From assembly GCA_016177465.1 (NCBI GenBank), contig JACOVF010000095.1, positions 1-33,070 on the forward strand: DNA of 33,070 bases, read 5' to 3'. This DNA comes from Gemmatimonadota bacterium (GTDB taxonomy: Bacteria > Gemmatimonadota > Gemmatimonadetes > Gemmatimonadales > GWC2-71-9). Within the stretch, counting starts at the first letter, position 1. Every line of letters begins with the position of its first letter. This document shows, piece after piece, positions 9,280-17,149 of this stretch. The notes below the pieces were generated by a model. It had not been told where the DNA came from and did no database searches. It saw only the letters and a list, made by a program, of their open reading frames with translations. A program made the position numbers and the translations under genes.

Positions 9280-10350
9280 TTACTTGAAGATCTTGCCCAA
9301 CAAACCGGCACCGCCACCGCCGCCGGTCAAGGCCTCGGCGAACTCGAGCGTGGTGGCGAAGCGGTCCTCGGGGTTGGTGGCGAGCGCCTTGGCGAGCGCC
9401 TTCTCGAGGTGGACCGGCAGGTCGGCGCGCATCTGGCGGAGCGACGTGGCTGAGCCGCGCAGCCGCGCGATCATCATCTCCTGCGCGTTGCGGCCCTGAA
9501 ACGGCAGTTTCCCGGTGAACATCTCGAACGCCACGATCCCGAGGGCGTAGATGTCGCTGCGGGCGTCGAGCGGCTTACCGCGGATCTGCTCGGGGCTCAT
9601 GAACTCCGGCGTGCCGAGGATGATGCCAGTGGCGGTGAGCTTCTGAATGGCGGGGTCGGCGCGGCGCTCCTTGGCGAGGCCGAAATCCATTACCACCGCC
9701 TTCTCGGTCCCGCTGTCTTCAGGGACCAGCATGATGTTCTCGGGCTTCAGATCGCGGTGGATGATCTGTAGCTCGTGGGCGTGGTGCAGGCCGGCGCACA
9801 CTTGCTTGAGGAGGCGCACGCCGGTCTCCACATCCATCGGGCCGCCCTTCACCTCGCGGTCGGAGAGCAGCTCGCCCTTCAGGAACGGCATGACGAGGTA
9901 GATGAGCCCGTCTTCCGATTCGCCGAGCCGCAGGATGCGGCAGACGTTGGGGTGGTCCAGCCGCATGGCGAGCCCCGCCTCGCGGCGCAGCCGCTCCACC
10001 GAGCTCCGGTCCGCGGCGAGCTTGGGGGAGAGCACCTTGATCGCCACGGTCTCGCCCGAGTTGATGTCCCGCGCCAGGTAGACGTAGGACATCCCGCCCT
10101 CGCCCAACTTCTTTTGGACTTCGTAGCGGGCGTCGAGGATCTGGCTGGAGAGGCTCGAGGCGCGGTCGAGGCCGGGTCCGTGGGAGACCGGAGCGGGGGT
10201 GCGGACGGAGGTCTGGCTGCCGCCGGTCTTGGGCGCGTGGGGCGCCGCGGGCTTGCTCTGCACTTCGACGAGCATCGTCCCGTCCCGGGGGCAGAACCGG
10301 GCGGTGTCGCCGTAGACGGTCCCGCACTTGGGGCAGCGGCGGTCACTCAT
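9280..10350 (-). CDS. Serine/threonine protein kinase with N-terminal zinc ribbon and no evident transmembrane/PASTA region
   Basis: MSDRRCPKCGTVYGDTARFCPRDG; GEGGMSYVYLA, VAIKVL, IIHRDLKPENIML, DFGLA, GTPEFMSPEQ. Confidence 0.92.
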   Translation of the reverse strand: MSDRRCPKCGTVYGDTARFCPRDGTMLVEVQSKPAAPHAPKTGGSQTSVRTPAPVSHGPGLDRASSLSSQILDARYEVQKKLGEGGMSYVYLARDINSGETVAIKVLSPKLAADRSSVERLRREAGLAMRLDHPNVCRILRLGESEDGLIYLVMPFLKGELLSDREVKGGPMDVETGVRLLKQVCAGLHHAHELQIIHRDLKPENIMLVPEDSGTEKAVVMDFGLAKERRADPAIQKLTATGIILGTPEFMSPEQIRGKPLDARSDIYALGIVAFEMFTGKLPFQGRNAQEMMIARLRGSATSLRQMRADLPVHLEKALAKALATNPEDRFATTLEFAEALTGGGGGAGLLGKIFK

Positions 10351-11786
10351 TGCCGCACCAAGTTGCGGCCTTCGTTCTTCGCCCGATAGAGGGCCTGGTC
10401 GGCCCGCGCCACGAAGGTGTCGGCGCTCGTGATCCGCTCGTCGGGGAACGAGGCCAGCCCGATGCTCACGGTCAGGTGCAGGGGGTCCTCGCCGGGATCG
10501 GCGAAGTCGCGCGTCTCCACACGGCGCCGCAGGCGGTCCGCGAAGATCGCCGCGCCCTGCATCGCGGTCTCCGGCATCACCAACACGAACTCCTCCCCCC
10601 CGTAGCGCGCCACGATGTCCACCGACCGCGCCTCGCGGATGAGCAGGTCGCCCATTTGCCGCAGCACCGAGTCGCCCGTGATGTGGCCGCGCGAGTCGTT
10701 GATCTGCTTGAACCGGTCGATGTCGAGCAGGAGAATGGTGAGGCCCAGGGTGTAGCGGCGCGCCCGATCGATCTCGGTCTCGAGCGCCTCCGCCAGGGCG
10801 CGGCGGTTGAGGCACCCGGTGAGCGCGTCGGTAGCGGCGAGCTTCTCCAGCCGCTGCTTGTCCGACACCGCGGTCTCGAAATCGTACGCCTTCTCGATCG
10901 CGGCGACGGCCGTCTTGATCACCGTTTCGGCGAACTGCGCGTCGGCCTGGGTGAGGGGGAGGTCGTCCCCGGTGGTGCGCAGGAAGAACACGCCGATCTG
11001 CTGCTCGCGCATCCAGAACGGGATCGCCACCGCCGAGCGGGTGGGCACCTTGATGCCGTCGGACTCCCAGCGCTGCCGCTCCTCGGCGTAGAGCGGGTCG
11101 GTGGCGACGTCCTCCACCAGCACGATTCGGCCGGTCGAGAGCGCGCGACGGATCTCGGGGTAGCGCACCAGCTCGATCTGAAGGTTGCGCAGCATCGGGT
11201 TCTCGTACGCCGCCACGACCACGCCGACCTCGTCCCCGGCCTTGGCAAGCACCATCGAGCACTTGGAGATATTGAGCACCCGGGCAACGCGCCGTGCCAG
11301 GATGTGGTAGATCTCGTCCGGCTTCAACGAGTCGGTGACTTCCTGGAGGATATCCACCATCGCCGCGCGGCTCCTCGCCTCCTCGCGCGCCTTGGCGAGC
11401 TCGCGGCCCACGCGGATGTGCGCCTCTACGCGCGCCAGCAGCTCCCGCACCCGGAACGGCTTCGAGATGAAGTCGGCGGCGCCCAGGCCGAGGGCCTTCA
11501 CGGTAGCCTCCTCGGGAGGCATCGAGGAGATCATCAGGACGGGCAGGTCGCGGAAACGGTGGTCGCTCTTCAGGCGCTCCAGCAGCTGCAGGCCGTCGAC
11601 TTTGGGCATCATGATGTCAAGCAGCAGCAGGCTCGGCTTCGCCTCCTCGAGCTTCACGAGCAGGCCTTCGCCCCCCGGCGCCGTGATCACCTCGTAGCCG
11701 TTCTCCTTGAGAATCCAGCTCAAGGTCCGGACGAGAGATTGGTCGTCGTCGGCGACCAGAATGCGGGCTCCGGCGCTCTCCGCCAT
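10347..11786 (-). CDS. Response regulator receiver - GAF - GGDEF diguanylate cyclase
   Basis: ILVADDDQSL, LLLDIMMPKVDGLQLL; GAF-like middle; YGGEEF active site with RSVD I-site five residues upstream. Confidence 0.92.
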   Translation of the reverse strand: MAESAGARILVADDDQSLVRTLSWILKENGYEVITAPGGEGLLVKLEEAKPSLLLLDIMMPKVDGLQLLERLKSDHRFRDLPVLMISSMPPEEATVKALGLGAADFISKPFRVRELLARVEAHIRVGRELAKAREEARSRAAMVDILQEVTDSLKPDEIYHILARRVARVLNISKCSMVLAKAGDEVGVVVAAYENPMLRNLQIELVRYPEIRRALSTGRIVLVEDVATDPLYAEERQRWESDGIKVPTRSAVAIPFWMREQQIGVFFLRTTGDDLPLTQADAQFAETVIKTAVAAIEKAYDFETAVSDKQRLEKLAATDALTGCLNRRALAEALETEIDRARRYTLGLTILLLDIDRFKQINDSRGHITGDSVLRQMGDLLIREARSVDIVARYGGEEFVLVMPETAMQGAAIFADRLRRRVETRDFADPGEDPLHLTVSIGLASFPDERITSADTFVARADQALYRAKNEGRNLVRQ

Positions 11787-11793
11787 GGTCCGA

Positions 11794-12723
11794 TCAGTCC
11801 TCGAGCAGCGCAGGGTCCACGTTGCCACCGCTCACCACGAGCACGGTAGCGCCCGATGGTGTGAGCGCCCCGCTTTGCACCGCCGCCGTCGTCGCCGCCC
11901 CGGAAGGCTCGACCGCCAGCTTGCAGCGCCGATATAGAAAATGCACCGCCTCCCGGATGCTGTCATCATCCACCAACACCACACCGCCCAGGCGAGCTTT
12001 GTGCAGTTGCAGCACGCCGAACGGGATGCGCCCTACCGTCAGCGTGATCAGGCCATCCGCGATGCTTTCGGTGCGCTCCAGGCGGACCGGCGCCCCAGCG
12101 GCGAGCGAGCGCTGCAGCTTCGGCGCCCCCGCGGGCTCCACCCCCCACACCGTGGCGCCGCTTCCGCTCGCGGCGAGCCCCGCCACGACGCCGGAAATCA
12201 GCCCGCCGCCGCCCACCGGCGCCACCACCATCTGCACGTCGGGGCATTGCTCGGCGATCTCGAGCCCCACGGTCGCCTGCCCCGCGACGATGTCGGCGTG
12301 GTCGAACGGCGGCACGATCGCCAGCCCCTCCCCCGCGGCGAGCGCTTCGGCCCTGCGCTGGCGGTCCTCCGACGTGCGTCCCGCGAACACGACCTCCCCG
12401 CCCCATTTCCGGACCCCCGCCACCTTCACAGCGGGCGCCGTCTCCGGCATCACGATCACCGCGCGGACGCCGAACCGCTGCGCGGCGTAGGCCACTGCCT
12501 GTCCGTGGTTGCCGCTCGAATAGGTGATGACCCCGCGCTGGCGCGCCGGATCAGGCAGCTTGCGGATGGCATTGTACGCCCCGCGGACCTTGAACGCCCC
12601 GACCGGCTGCAGGTTTTCCAGCTTCAGATACACCCCCAGCTCCGCCACGGACAGGAGCGGGGTCCGGAGCGCGACGCCCCGGAGCGCCACGGCGGCGGCG
12701 TGGACGGCGGCGGGGGTGATCAC
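11794..12723 (-). CDS. PLP-dependent threonine/serine dehydratase
   Basis: LKLENLQPVGAFKVRGAYNAI PLP-lysine motif; SSGNHGQAVAYAA; PVGGGGLISGV. Confidence 0.9.
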   Translation of the reverse strand: MITPAAVHAAAVALRGVALRTPLLSVAELGVYLKLENLQPVGAFKVRGAYNAIRKLPDPARQRGVITYSSGNHGQAVAYAAQRFGVRAVIVMPETAPAVKVAGVRKWGGEVVFAGRTSEDRQRRAEALAAGEGLAIVPPFDHADIVAGQATVGLEIAEQCPDVQMVVAPVGGGGLISGVVAGLAASGSGATVWGVEPAGAPKLQRSLAAGAPVRLERTESIADGLITLTVGRIPFGVLQLHKARLGGVVLVDDDSIREAVHFLYRRCKLAVEPSGAATTAAVQSGALTPSGATVLVVSGGNVDPALLED

Positions 12724-12724
12724 G

Positions 12725-15265
12725 CTATTTCTTCGTGGGGGCCTTGGTCGTGGCCTTTCCCTTGGGCGCCGCCTTGGCCGGCGGGGCCTCGTCCTCTTCG
12801 CCCTCGTCGCCGTTGCCGGATTGGGCCTCGTCCTCCTTCACGACCCGCGCCACGTCCACGACCAAGTCCCCGGGGGTGAGGTTCATGATCTTCACGCCCT
12901 GGGTGTTGCGTCCCGAGATTCGGATGCCCTCCACCGGGACGCGGATCATGATCCCCTTCTTGGTGATCATCATCAGCTCATCGTCGGGGAGGACCTCCTT
13001 CAGGGCGACGACGTCGCCGGTCTTGTCCGACTGCTTGAGGGTGATGATGCCGCGGCCGCCGCGGTACTGCACCCGGTACTCGTCGAGCTCCGAGCGCTTG
13101 CCCATTCCCTTCTCGGTCACGGTGAGGAGCGTCGAGGCGCGCCGCACCACGACCATGTCGATCAGGTGGTCCTTCTTGTCGAGCGCGACCCCTTTCACGC
13201 CGGTCGCCGCGCGGCCCATCTCCCGGACGTCCTGCTCGTGGAAGCGAATGCTCATCCCGTGCCGCGTGGCGAGGACGAGATCGTTCGAGCCGTCGGTCAC
13301 CTGGACATCGATCAGCTCGTCGCCCGTGTCGACGTTGATCGCCCTGATGCCCGAGGAGCGCGGGTTGCCGAACTCCGAGAGCCGGGTCTTTTTCACCACG
13401 CCCTTCTTGGTGGCGAAGAAGAGGAACTGGTCCTCGCTGAACTCGCGCACCGGCACCAGCGCGGAGATGCGCTCATCGGGCCTGATCGCGATGCAGTTCA
13501 CGACCGGCTTACCGCGCGCCGCCCGCGCCGCCTGTGGAACCTCGTGCACCTTGAGCCAGTAGCATTGCCCGGCCTGGGTGAAGAACATCACGTAGTCGTG
13601 GGTCGAGGCGATGAACAGGTGCTCGACCCAGTCGTCCTCGCGGGTGCCGGCGGCCGTCACTCCCCGCCCGCCGCGGCGCTGGCGCCGGTAGGCCGAGACG
13701 GGCAGGCGCTTGATGTATCCCGAGTGGGAGACGGTGATGACCATGTCTTCCTCGGCGATCAGGTCCTCGATCGAGAACTCGCCCTGGTCCGCCACGATCT
13801 CGGTGCGGCGGGGGTCGCCGAAGCCGTGCGCCAGTTCCGCCAGCTCTTCCTTGAGGATCTTCATCCGCCTGGGCTTCGAGGCGAGGATCTCCTTGCATTC
13901 CTTGATGAACTTGCGGACTTCCTTGAGCTCGTCCTCGAGCTTGTGAATCTCTAGCGCCGTGAGCCGGGCGAGCCGCATGTTGAGGATCTCGGCCGACTGC
14001 TTCTCCGAGAGCTTGAAGCGCTTGCGCAGCGCGGCGTCCGCCGTCGGGGTGTCCTTCGACTTGCGGATGATCCGGATCACCTCGTCGATGTGGTCGACCG
14101 CGATCTTCAGGCCCTCGAGGATGTGCTCGCGGGCCTCGGCGCGCTGCAACTCGAACTCGGTGCGGCGTGTAATGACGACGTGCCGGTGGTCGATAAAGTG
14201 CTGCAGCAGCTCCTTGAGGCTCATCTCCTTCGGCGCGCCGTCCACCAGGGCCAGCATGATGGCGCCGAACGTGGTCTGCATCGCAGTGTGCTTGTAGAGC
14301 TGGTTCAGCACCACCGCCGGGACGGCATCGCGCTTCAGCTCGATGACGATCCGCATCCCTTCGCGGTTCGAGGACTCGTCACGGAGGTCGGAGATGCCGT
14401 CGAGCTTCTTGTCGTTGACGAGCTGCGCGATGTGGATGATCAGGTTGTTCTTGTTGACCTGGTAAGGAATCTCGGTGACCACGATCTGGTGCCGACCCGA
14501 GGATTCCTTCTCCTCGATGACGGCGCGGGCGCGGACCACAATCCGTCCCCGCCCCTTCTCGTAGCACTCCTTCACCCCTTCCTTGCCGTAGATGATCGCG
14601 CCGGTCGGGAAGTCGGGACCCTTGATGTGCTTCCGGAGGTCCTTCACGGACGCGTCCGGGCGGTCGACGAGATGGTTGATCGCCCCGACGACCTCGGCGA
14701 GGTTGTGGGGCGGGATGTTGGTGGCCATACCGACCGCGATGCCCGCCGAGCCGTTCACGATCAAGTTCGGCAGCTTCGCCGGAAGGACCGTCGCCTCCTG
14801 CAGCCGGCCGTCGAAATTCGGGACGAAGTCGACGGTGTTCTTGTCGATGTCCTCGAGCATCGCCATCGCGATGCGGGTGAGCCGCGCCTCGGTATAGCGA
14901 TAGGCGGCCGCCGGGTCGCCGTCCACCGTCCCGAAGTTCCCCTGCCCCTCGATCAGTGGGTAGCGGAGTGAAAAATCCTGCACCATCCGCACCAGCGAGT
15001 CGTAGACCGCCGTGTCGCCGTGCGGATGGTACTTGCCGAGCACGTCGCCGACGACCGTCGCGCTCTTCTTGAACGGGCGTCCGGGCACGAGCCCCATCTC
15101 GTGCATCGCATAGAGGATCCGGCGGTGGACGGGTTTGAGGCCGTCGCGCACGTCGGGCAGCGCGCGCTGCACGATCACGCTCATCGAGTAGTCGAGGAAC
15201 GACTCCTTCATCTCGTCTTCGATGAGGCGCGGGAGGATGCGTTCGCGAGCGTTGGGTGCTGTCAT
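12725..15265 (-). CDS. gyrA: DNA gyrase subunit A
   Basis: [40 protein letters not shown], GyrA-box QRRGGRG in the C-terminal domain; Lys/Ala-rich tail. Confidence 0.97.
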   Translation of the reverse strand: MTAPNARERILPRLIEDEMKESFLDYSMSVIVQRALPDVRDGLKPVHRRILYAMHEMGLVPGRPFKKSATVVGDVLGKYHPHGDTAVYDSLVRMVQDFSLRYPLIEGQGNFGTVDGDPAAAYRYTEARLTRIAMAMLEDIDKNTVDFVPNFDGRLQEATVLPAKLPNLIVNGSAGIAVGMATNIPPHNLAEVVGAINHLVDRPDASVKDLRKHIKGPDFPTGAIIYGKEGVKECYEKGRGRIVVRARAVIEEKESSGRHQIVVTEIPYQVNKNNLIIHIAQLVNDKKLDGISDLRDESSNREGMRIVIELKRDAVPAVVLNQLYKHTAMQTTFGAIMLALVDGAPKEMSLKELLQHFIDHRHVVITRRTEFELQRAEAREHILEGLKIAVDHIDEVIRIIRKSKDTPTADAALRKRFKLSEKQSAEILNMRLARLTALEIHKLEDELKEVRKFIKECKEILASKPRRMKILKEELAELAHGFGDPRRTEIVADQGEFSIEDLIAEEDMVITVSHSGYIKRLPVSAYRRQRRGGRGVTAAGTREDDWVEHLFIASTHDYVMFFTQAGQCYWLKVHEVPQAARAARGKPVVNCIAIRPDERISALVPVREFSEDQFLFFATKKGVVKKTRLSEFGNPRSSGIRAINVDTGDELIDVQVTDGSNDLVLATRHGMSIRFHEQDVREMGRAATGVKGVALDKKDHLIDMVVVRRASTLLTVTEKGMGKRSELDEYRVQYRGGRGIITLKQSDKTGDVVALKEVLPDDELMMITKKGIMIRVPVEGIRISGRNTQGVKIMNLTPGDLVVDVARVVKEDEAQSGNGDEGEEDEAPPAKAAPKGKATTKAPTKK

Positions 15266-15322
15266 CTCGTCGGTCGGTTGGGCGGTGGTTCGGTTGGACT
15301 AAAAAGACTTCTAAGTTACGGA

Positions 15323-15351
15323 AATTTAACCACTTAGACCGAGGAATTCAA
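15323..15351 (-). promoter_or_regulatory. Candidate sigma70-like promoter for gyrA
   Basis: Minus strand TTGAAT (15351-15346), 17-nt spacer, TAAATT (15328-15323), about 55-60 nt before the gyrA ATG. Confidence 0.4.
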
Positions 15352-15529
15352 CGGGGATTGGATCCGTAACCGGGGGTCGGAATGGGACTTACGAAGACTC
15401 TGTTGACCGGGCGTTGACGGGACCTCGTTATCGTGGCCGCTGAGCCCTGGCGGGGGCTCGGCCCGGCAGCCCAGCCGCACGAGCGAATCTAGCGAAGCGA
15501 ACTCCCGGCAAACCGAGCCCGCCGTTTTT

Positions 15530-15572
15530 CCCAGGCTGAAGCCTGGGCTCGGCCAGCACAATCCTGAAGGAT
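15530..15572 (+). repeat. Bipartite REP-like unit, left end of IS200-like element: hairpin1 + CTCGGCC + hairpin2
   Basis: 15530-15547 cccaggctgaagcctggg; 15548-15554 ctcggcc; 15561-15572 atcctgaaggat. Confidence 0.85.
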
Positions 15573-15578
15573 GCCCCT

Positions 15579-15977
15579 GTGTCCACCTACCAGCTCTACA
15601 TCCACCTCGCCTGGACCACCCTCGATCGCCGCCCGATGATCAGCGCGGCGACGCGGGACTTCCTGGACGAGTTCCTTCGCAAGACCGCGGTGCGTGAGGG
15701 AGCCGAGATCACCGACGTCGCCATTCTGCAAACCCACGTCCATGTGATCGTGCGAAGTCCTCCCAAGATGGATCTCCCGAAACTCGTTCAGCTGTTCAAG
15801 GGAGGAAGCAGCTACGCTGCGAGCCGTGTGCCGGGCAACATCCTGGGACTGCGTTGGGCGCCCGAGTACTCCGCCACGACGGTCAGCCCCGGAGAGCTGG
15901 CACGTGTCCGAGAGTACCTGCGGAACCAGGAGCGACACCATCCGGGCGAGGGAATCCGCGCCCTCACTGTCCTTTAG
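15579..15977 (+). CDS. IS200/IS605-like (Y1_Tnp) HUH transposase
   Basis: GTG start; YIHLAWTT-type N-terminus, HVHVIV (HUH), catalytic YLRNQ; flanked by hairpin units. Confidence 0.9.
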   Translation: MSTYQLYIHLAWTTLDRRPMISAATRDFLDEFLRKTAVREGAEITDVAILQTHVHVIVRSPPKMDLPKLVQLFKGGSSYAASRVPGNILGLRWAPEYSATTVSPGELARVREYLRNQERHHPGEGIRALTVL

Positions 15978-16011
15978 GACAGTGCCGGCCGAGCCCACCC
16001 TTTAGGGTGGG
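15965..16011 (-). repeat. Bipartite REP-like unit, right end (inverted orientation)
   Basis: 15965-15984 cactgtcctttaggacagtg; 15987-15993 ggccgag; 15994-16011 cccaccctttagggtggg; contains the transposase stop codon. Confidence 0.85.
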
Positions 16012-16037
16012 ATAAACCCCGCCGCACCCGCCCGTTT

Positions 16038-16080
16038 CCCAGGCTGAAGCCTGGGCTCGGCCAGCACGATCCTGAAGGAT
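16038..16080 (+). repeat. Third bipartite REP-like unit, near-identical to the left unit
   Basis: 16035-16083 matches 15527-15575 with a single difference (16068 g vs 15560 a). Confidence 0.9.
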
Positions 16081-16102
16081 GCCTCCGGGTCATGCGCCCG
16101 CC

Positions 16103-17149
16103 TCATTCCCCCACTGCCACCACGATCTTGCCCATCTGCTCGCCCGCCGCGAGCCGCGCGAACGCCGCCCGCGCCTCCACCAGGGGATACACCCGGTCCA
16201 CGATCGGCCGCAGCGCGCCGGTCCCCAGCACATGCACGATTTCCTCGTACTCGCGCGCGTTGCCCATGGTGGAGCCCATGATGGTGTACTGATTCCAAAA
16301 CAGGCGCCGCACGTCCATCGACACCTTGGGGCCCGTCGTGGCTCCGCAGGTCACGAGCCGGCCCCCTTTGGCCAGGCACCGTAGCGACTCTTCCCAAGTC
16401 GCTTCGCCCACGTTTTCCACGACTACGTCCACGCCGCGCCGAGTGGTGAGCGCGCGGATTTCCTGCGGGATCTTTTGCGTCTTGTGGTTGAGCGTGACGT
16501 CCGCCCCGAGCTCCCGCGCCGCCTGCAGCTTGACGTCCGAGGAGGACGTCACGATCACCCGCGCCCCTTGGCGCTTGGCGATCCGCAGCGCGGTAAGCGA
16601 CACACCCCCACCGATCCCCCAAATCAACACGGTTTCCCCCGCCCGCACCTGCGCCCGCGTCATCACCATCCGCCACGCGGTCAGCGTTACGAGGGAATAT
16701 GCCGCCGCTTCGGCCCACGACAGGGCGGGCTCGAGCATCGGCATCCGCGCCACGTTCTGCTCGGGGACGGTCACGTACTCGGCGATCGTGCCCGGGAGGT
16801 GCTCGCCTAGGATCCCGTAGCTGACGCACATCCCGTGTTCGCCCTTGAGGCAGAACTCGCAGCTGTAGTCGGAGACGCCGGGGTTGAGCATCACCCGGTC
16901 CCCCGGACTGACACGCGTCACGCCCTCACCTACCACGTCCACGACCCCCGCGCCGTCGGCGCCGAGGATGTGCGGGGAGGCGTGCTGGACGCCCGGGAGC
17001 CCGCGGATGACGAACAGGTCGAGGTGGTTGAGCGCGGCCGCGTGGATCGCCACGCGGACCTGCCCGCGCGCCGGCTGGGGGGCGTCGGGGACGTCGGCGA
17101 CGGCGACCTGGCCGAGGCCGCCGCTGGCCTGGAGGACGGCCGCGCGCAC
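16103..17149 (-). CDS. Zinc-type alcohol dehydrogenase / quinone oxidoreductase family (MDR)
   Basis: GADGAGVVDVVGEGV, CEFCLKGEHGMC structural-zinc region, IWGIGGGVSLTALRIAK; GTG start. Confidence 0.88.
   Translation of the reverse strand: MRAAVLQASGGLGQVAVADVPDAPQPARGQVRVAIHAAALNHLDLFVIRGLPGVQHASPHILGADGAGVVDVVGEGVTRVSPGDRVMLNPGVSDYSCEFCLKGEHGMCVSYGILGEHLPGTIAEYVTVPEQNVARMPMLEPALSWAEAAAYSLVTLTAWRMVMTRAQVRAGETVLIWGIGGGVSLTALRIAKRQGARVIVTSSSDVKLQAARELGADVTLNHKTQKIPQEIRALTTRRGVDVVVENVGEATWEESLRCLAKGGRLVTCGATTGPKVSMDVRRLFWNQYTIMGSTMGNAREYEEIVHVLGTGALRPIVDRVYPLVEARAAFARLAAGEQMGKIVVAVGE

Larger units (their letters stand above)
15530..16080 (+). mobile_element. IS200-like/RAYT-like element with terminal hairpin units
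   Basis: Transposase bounded by inverted bipartite hairpin units (15530-15572, 15965-16011), plus a third direct copy of the left unit (16038-16080). Confidence 0.75.

Noticed and set aside
10351-11262. N-terminal extension of the kinase ORF (9280-11262)
   Set aside because: The extension is Arg/Gly-rich out-of-frame translation of the GGDEF gene; the true start MSDRRCPKCG is at 10350.
14990-15120. Fluoroquinolone-resistance substitution in GyrA (Thr at the E. coli Ser83 position)
   Set aside because: GDTAVYD is a natural wild-type sequence in some susceptible species; Asp at position 87 is intact.
15489-15998. Antisense ORF across the IS200-like element
   Set aside because: Opposes the clear HUH transposase and includes terminal hairpins; no recognisable domain.
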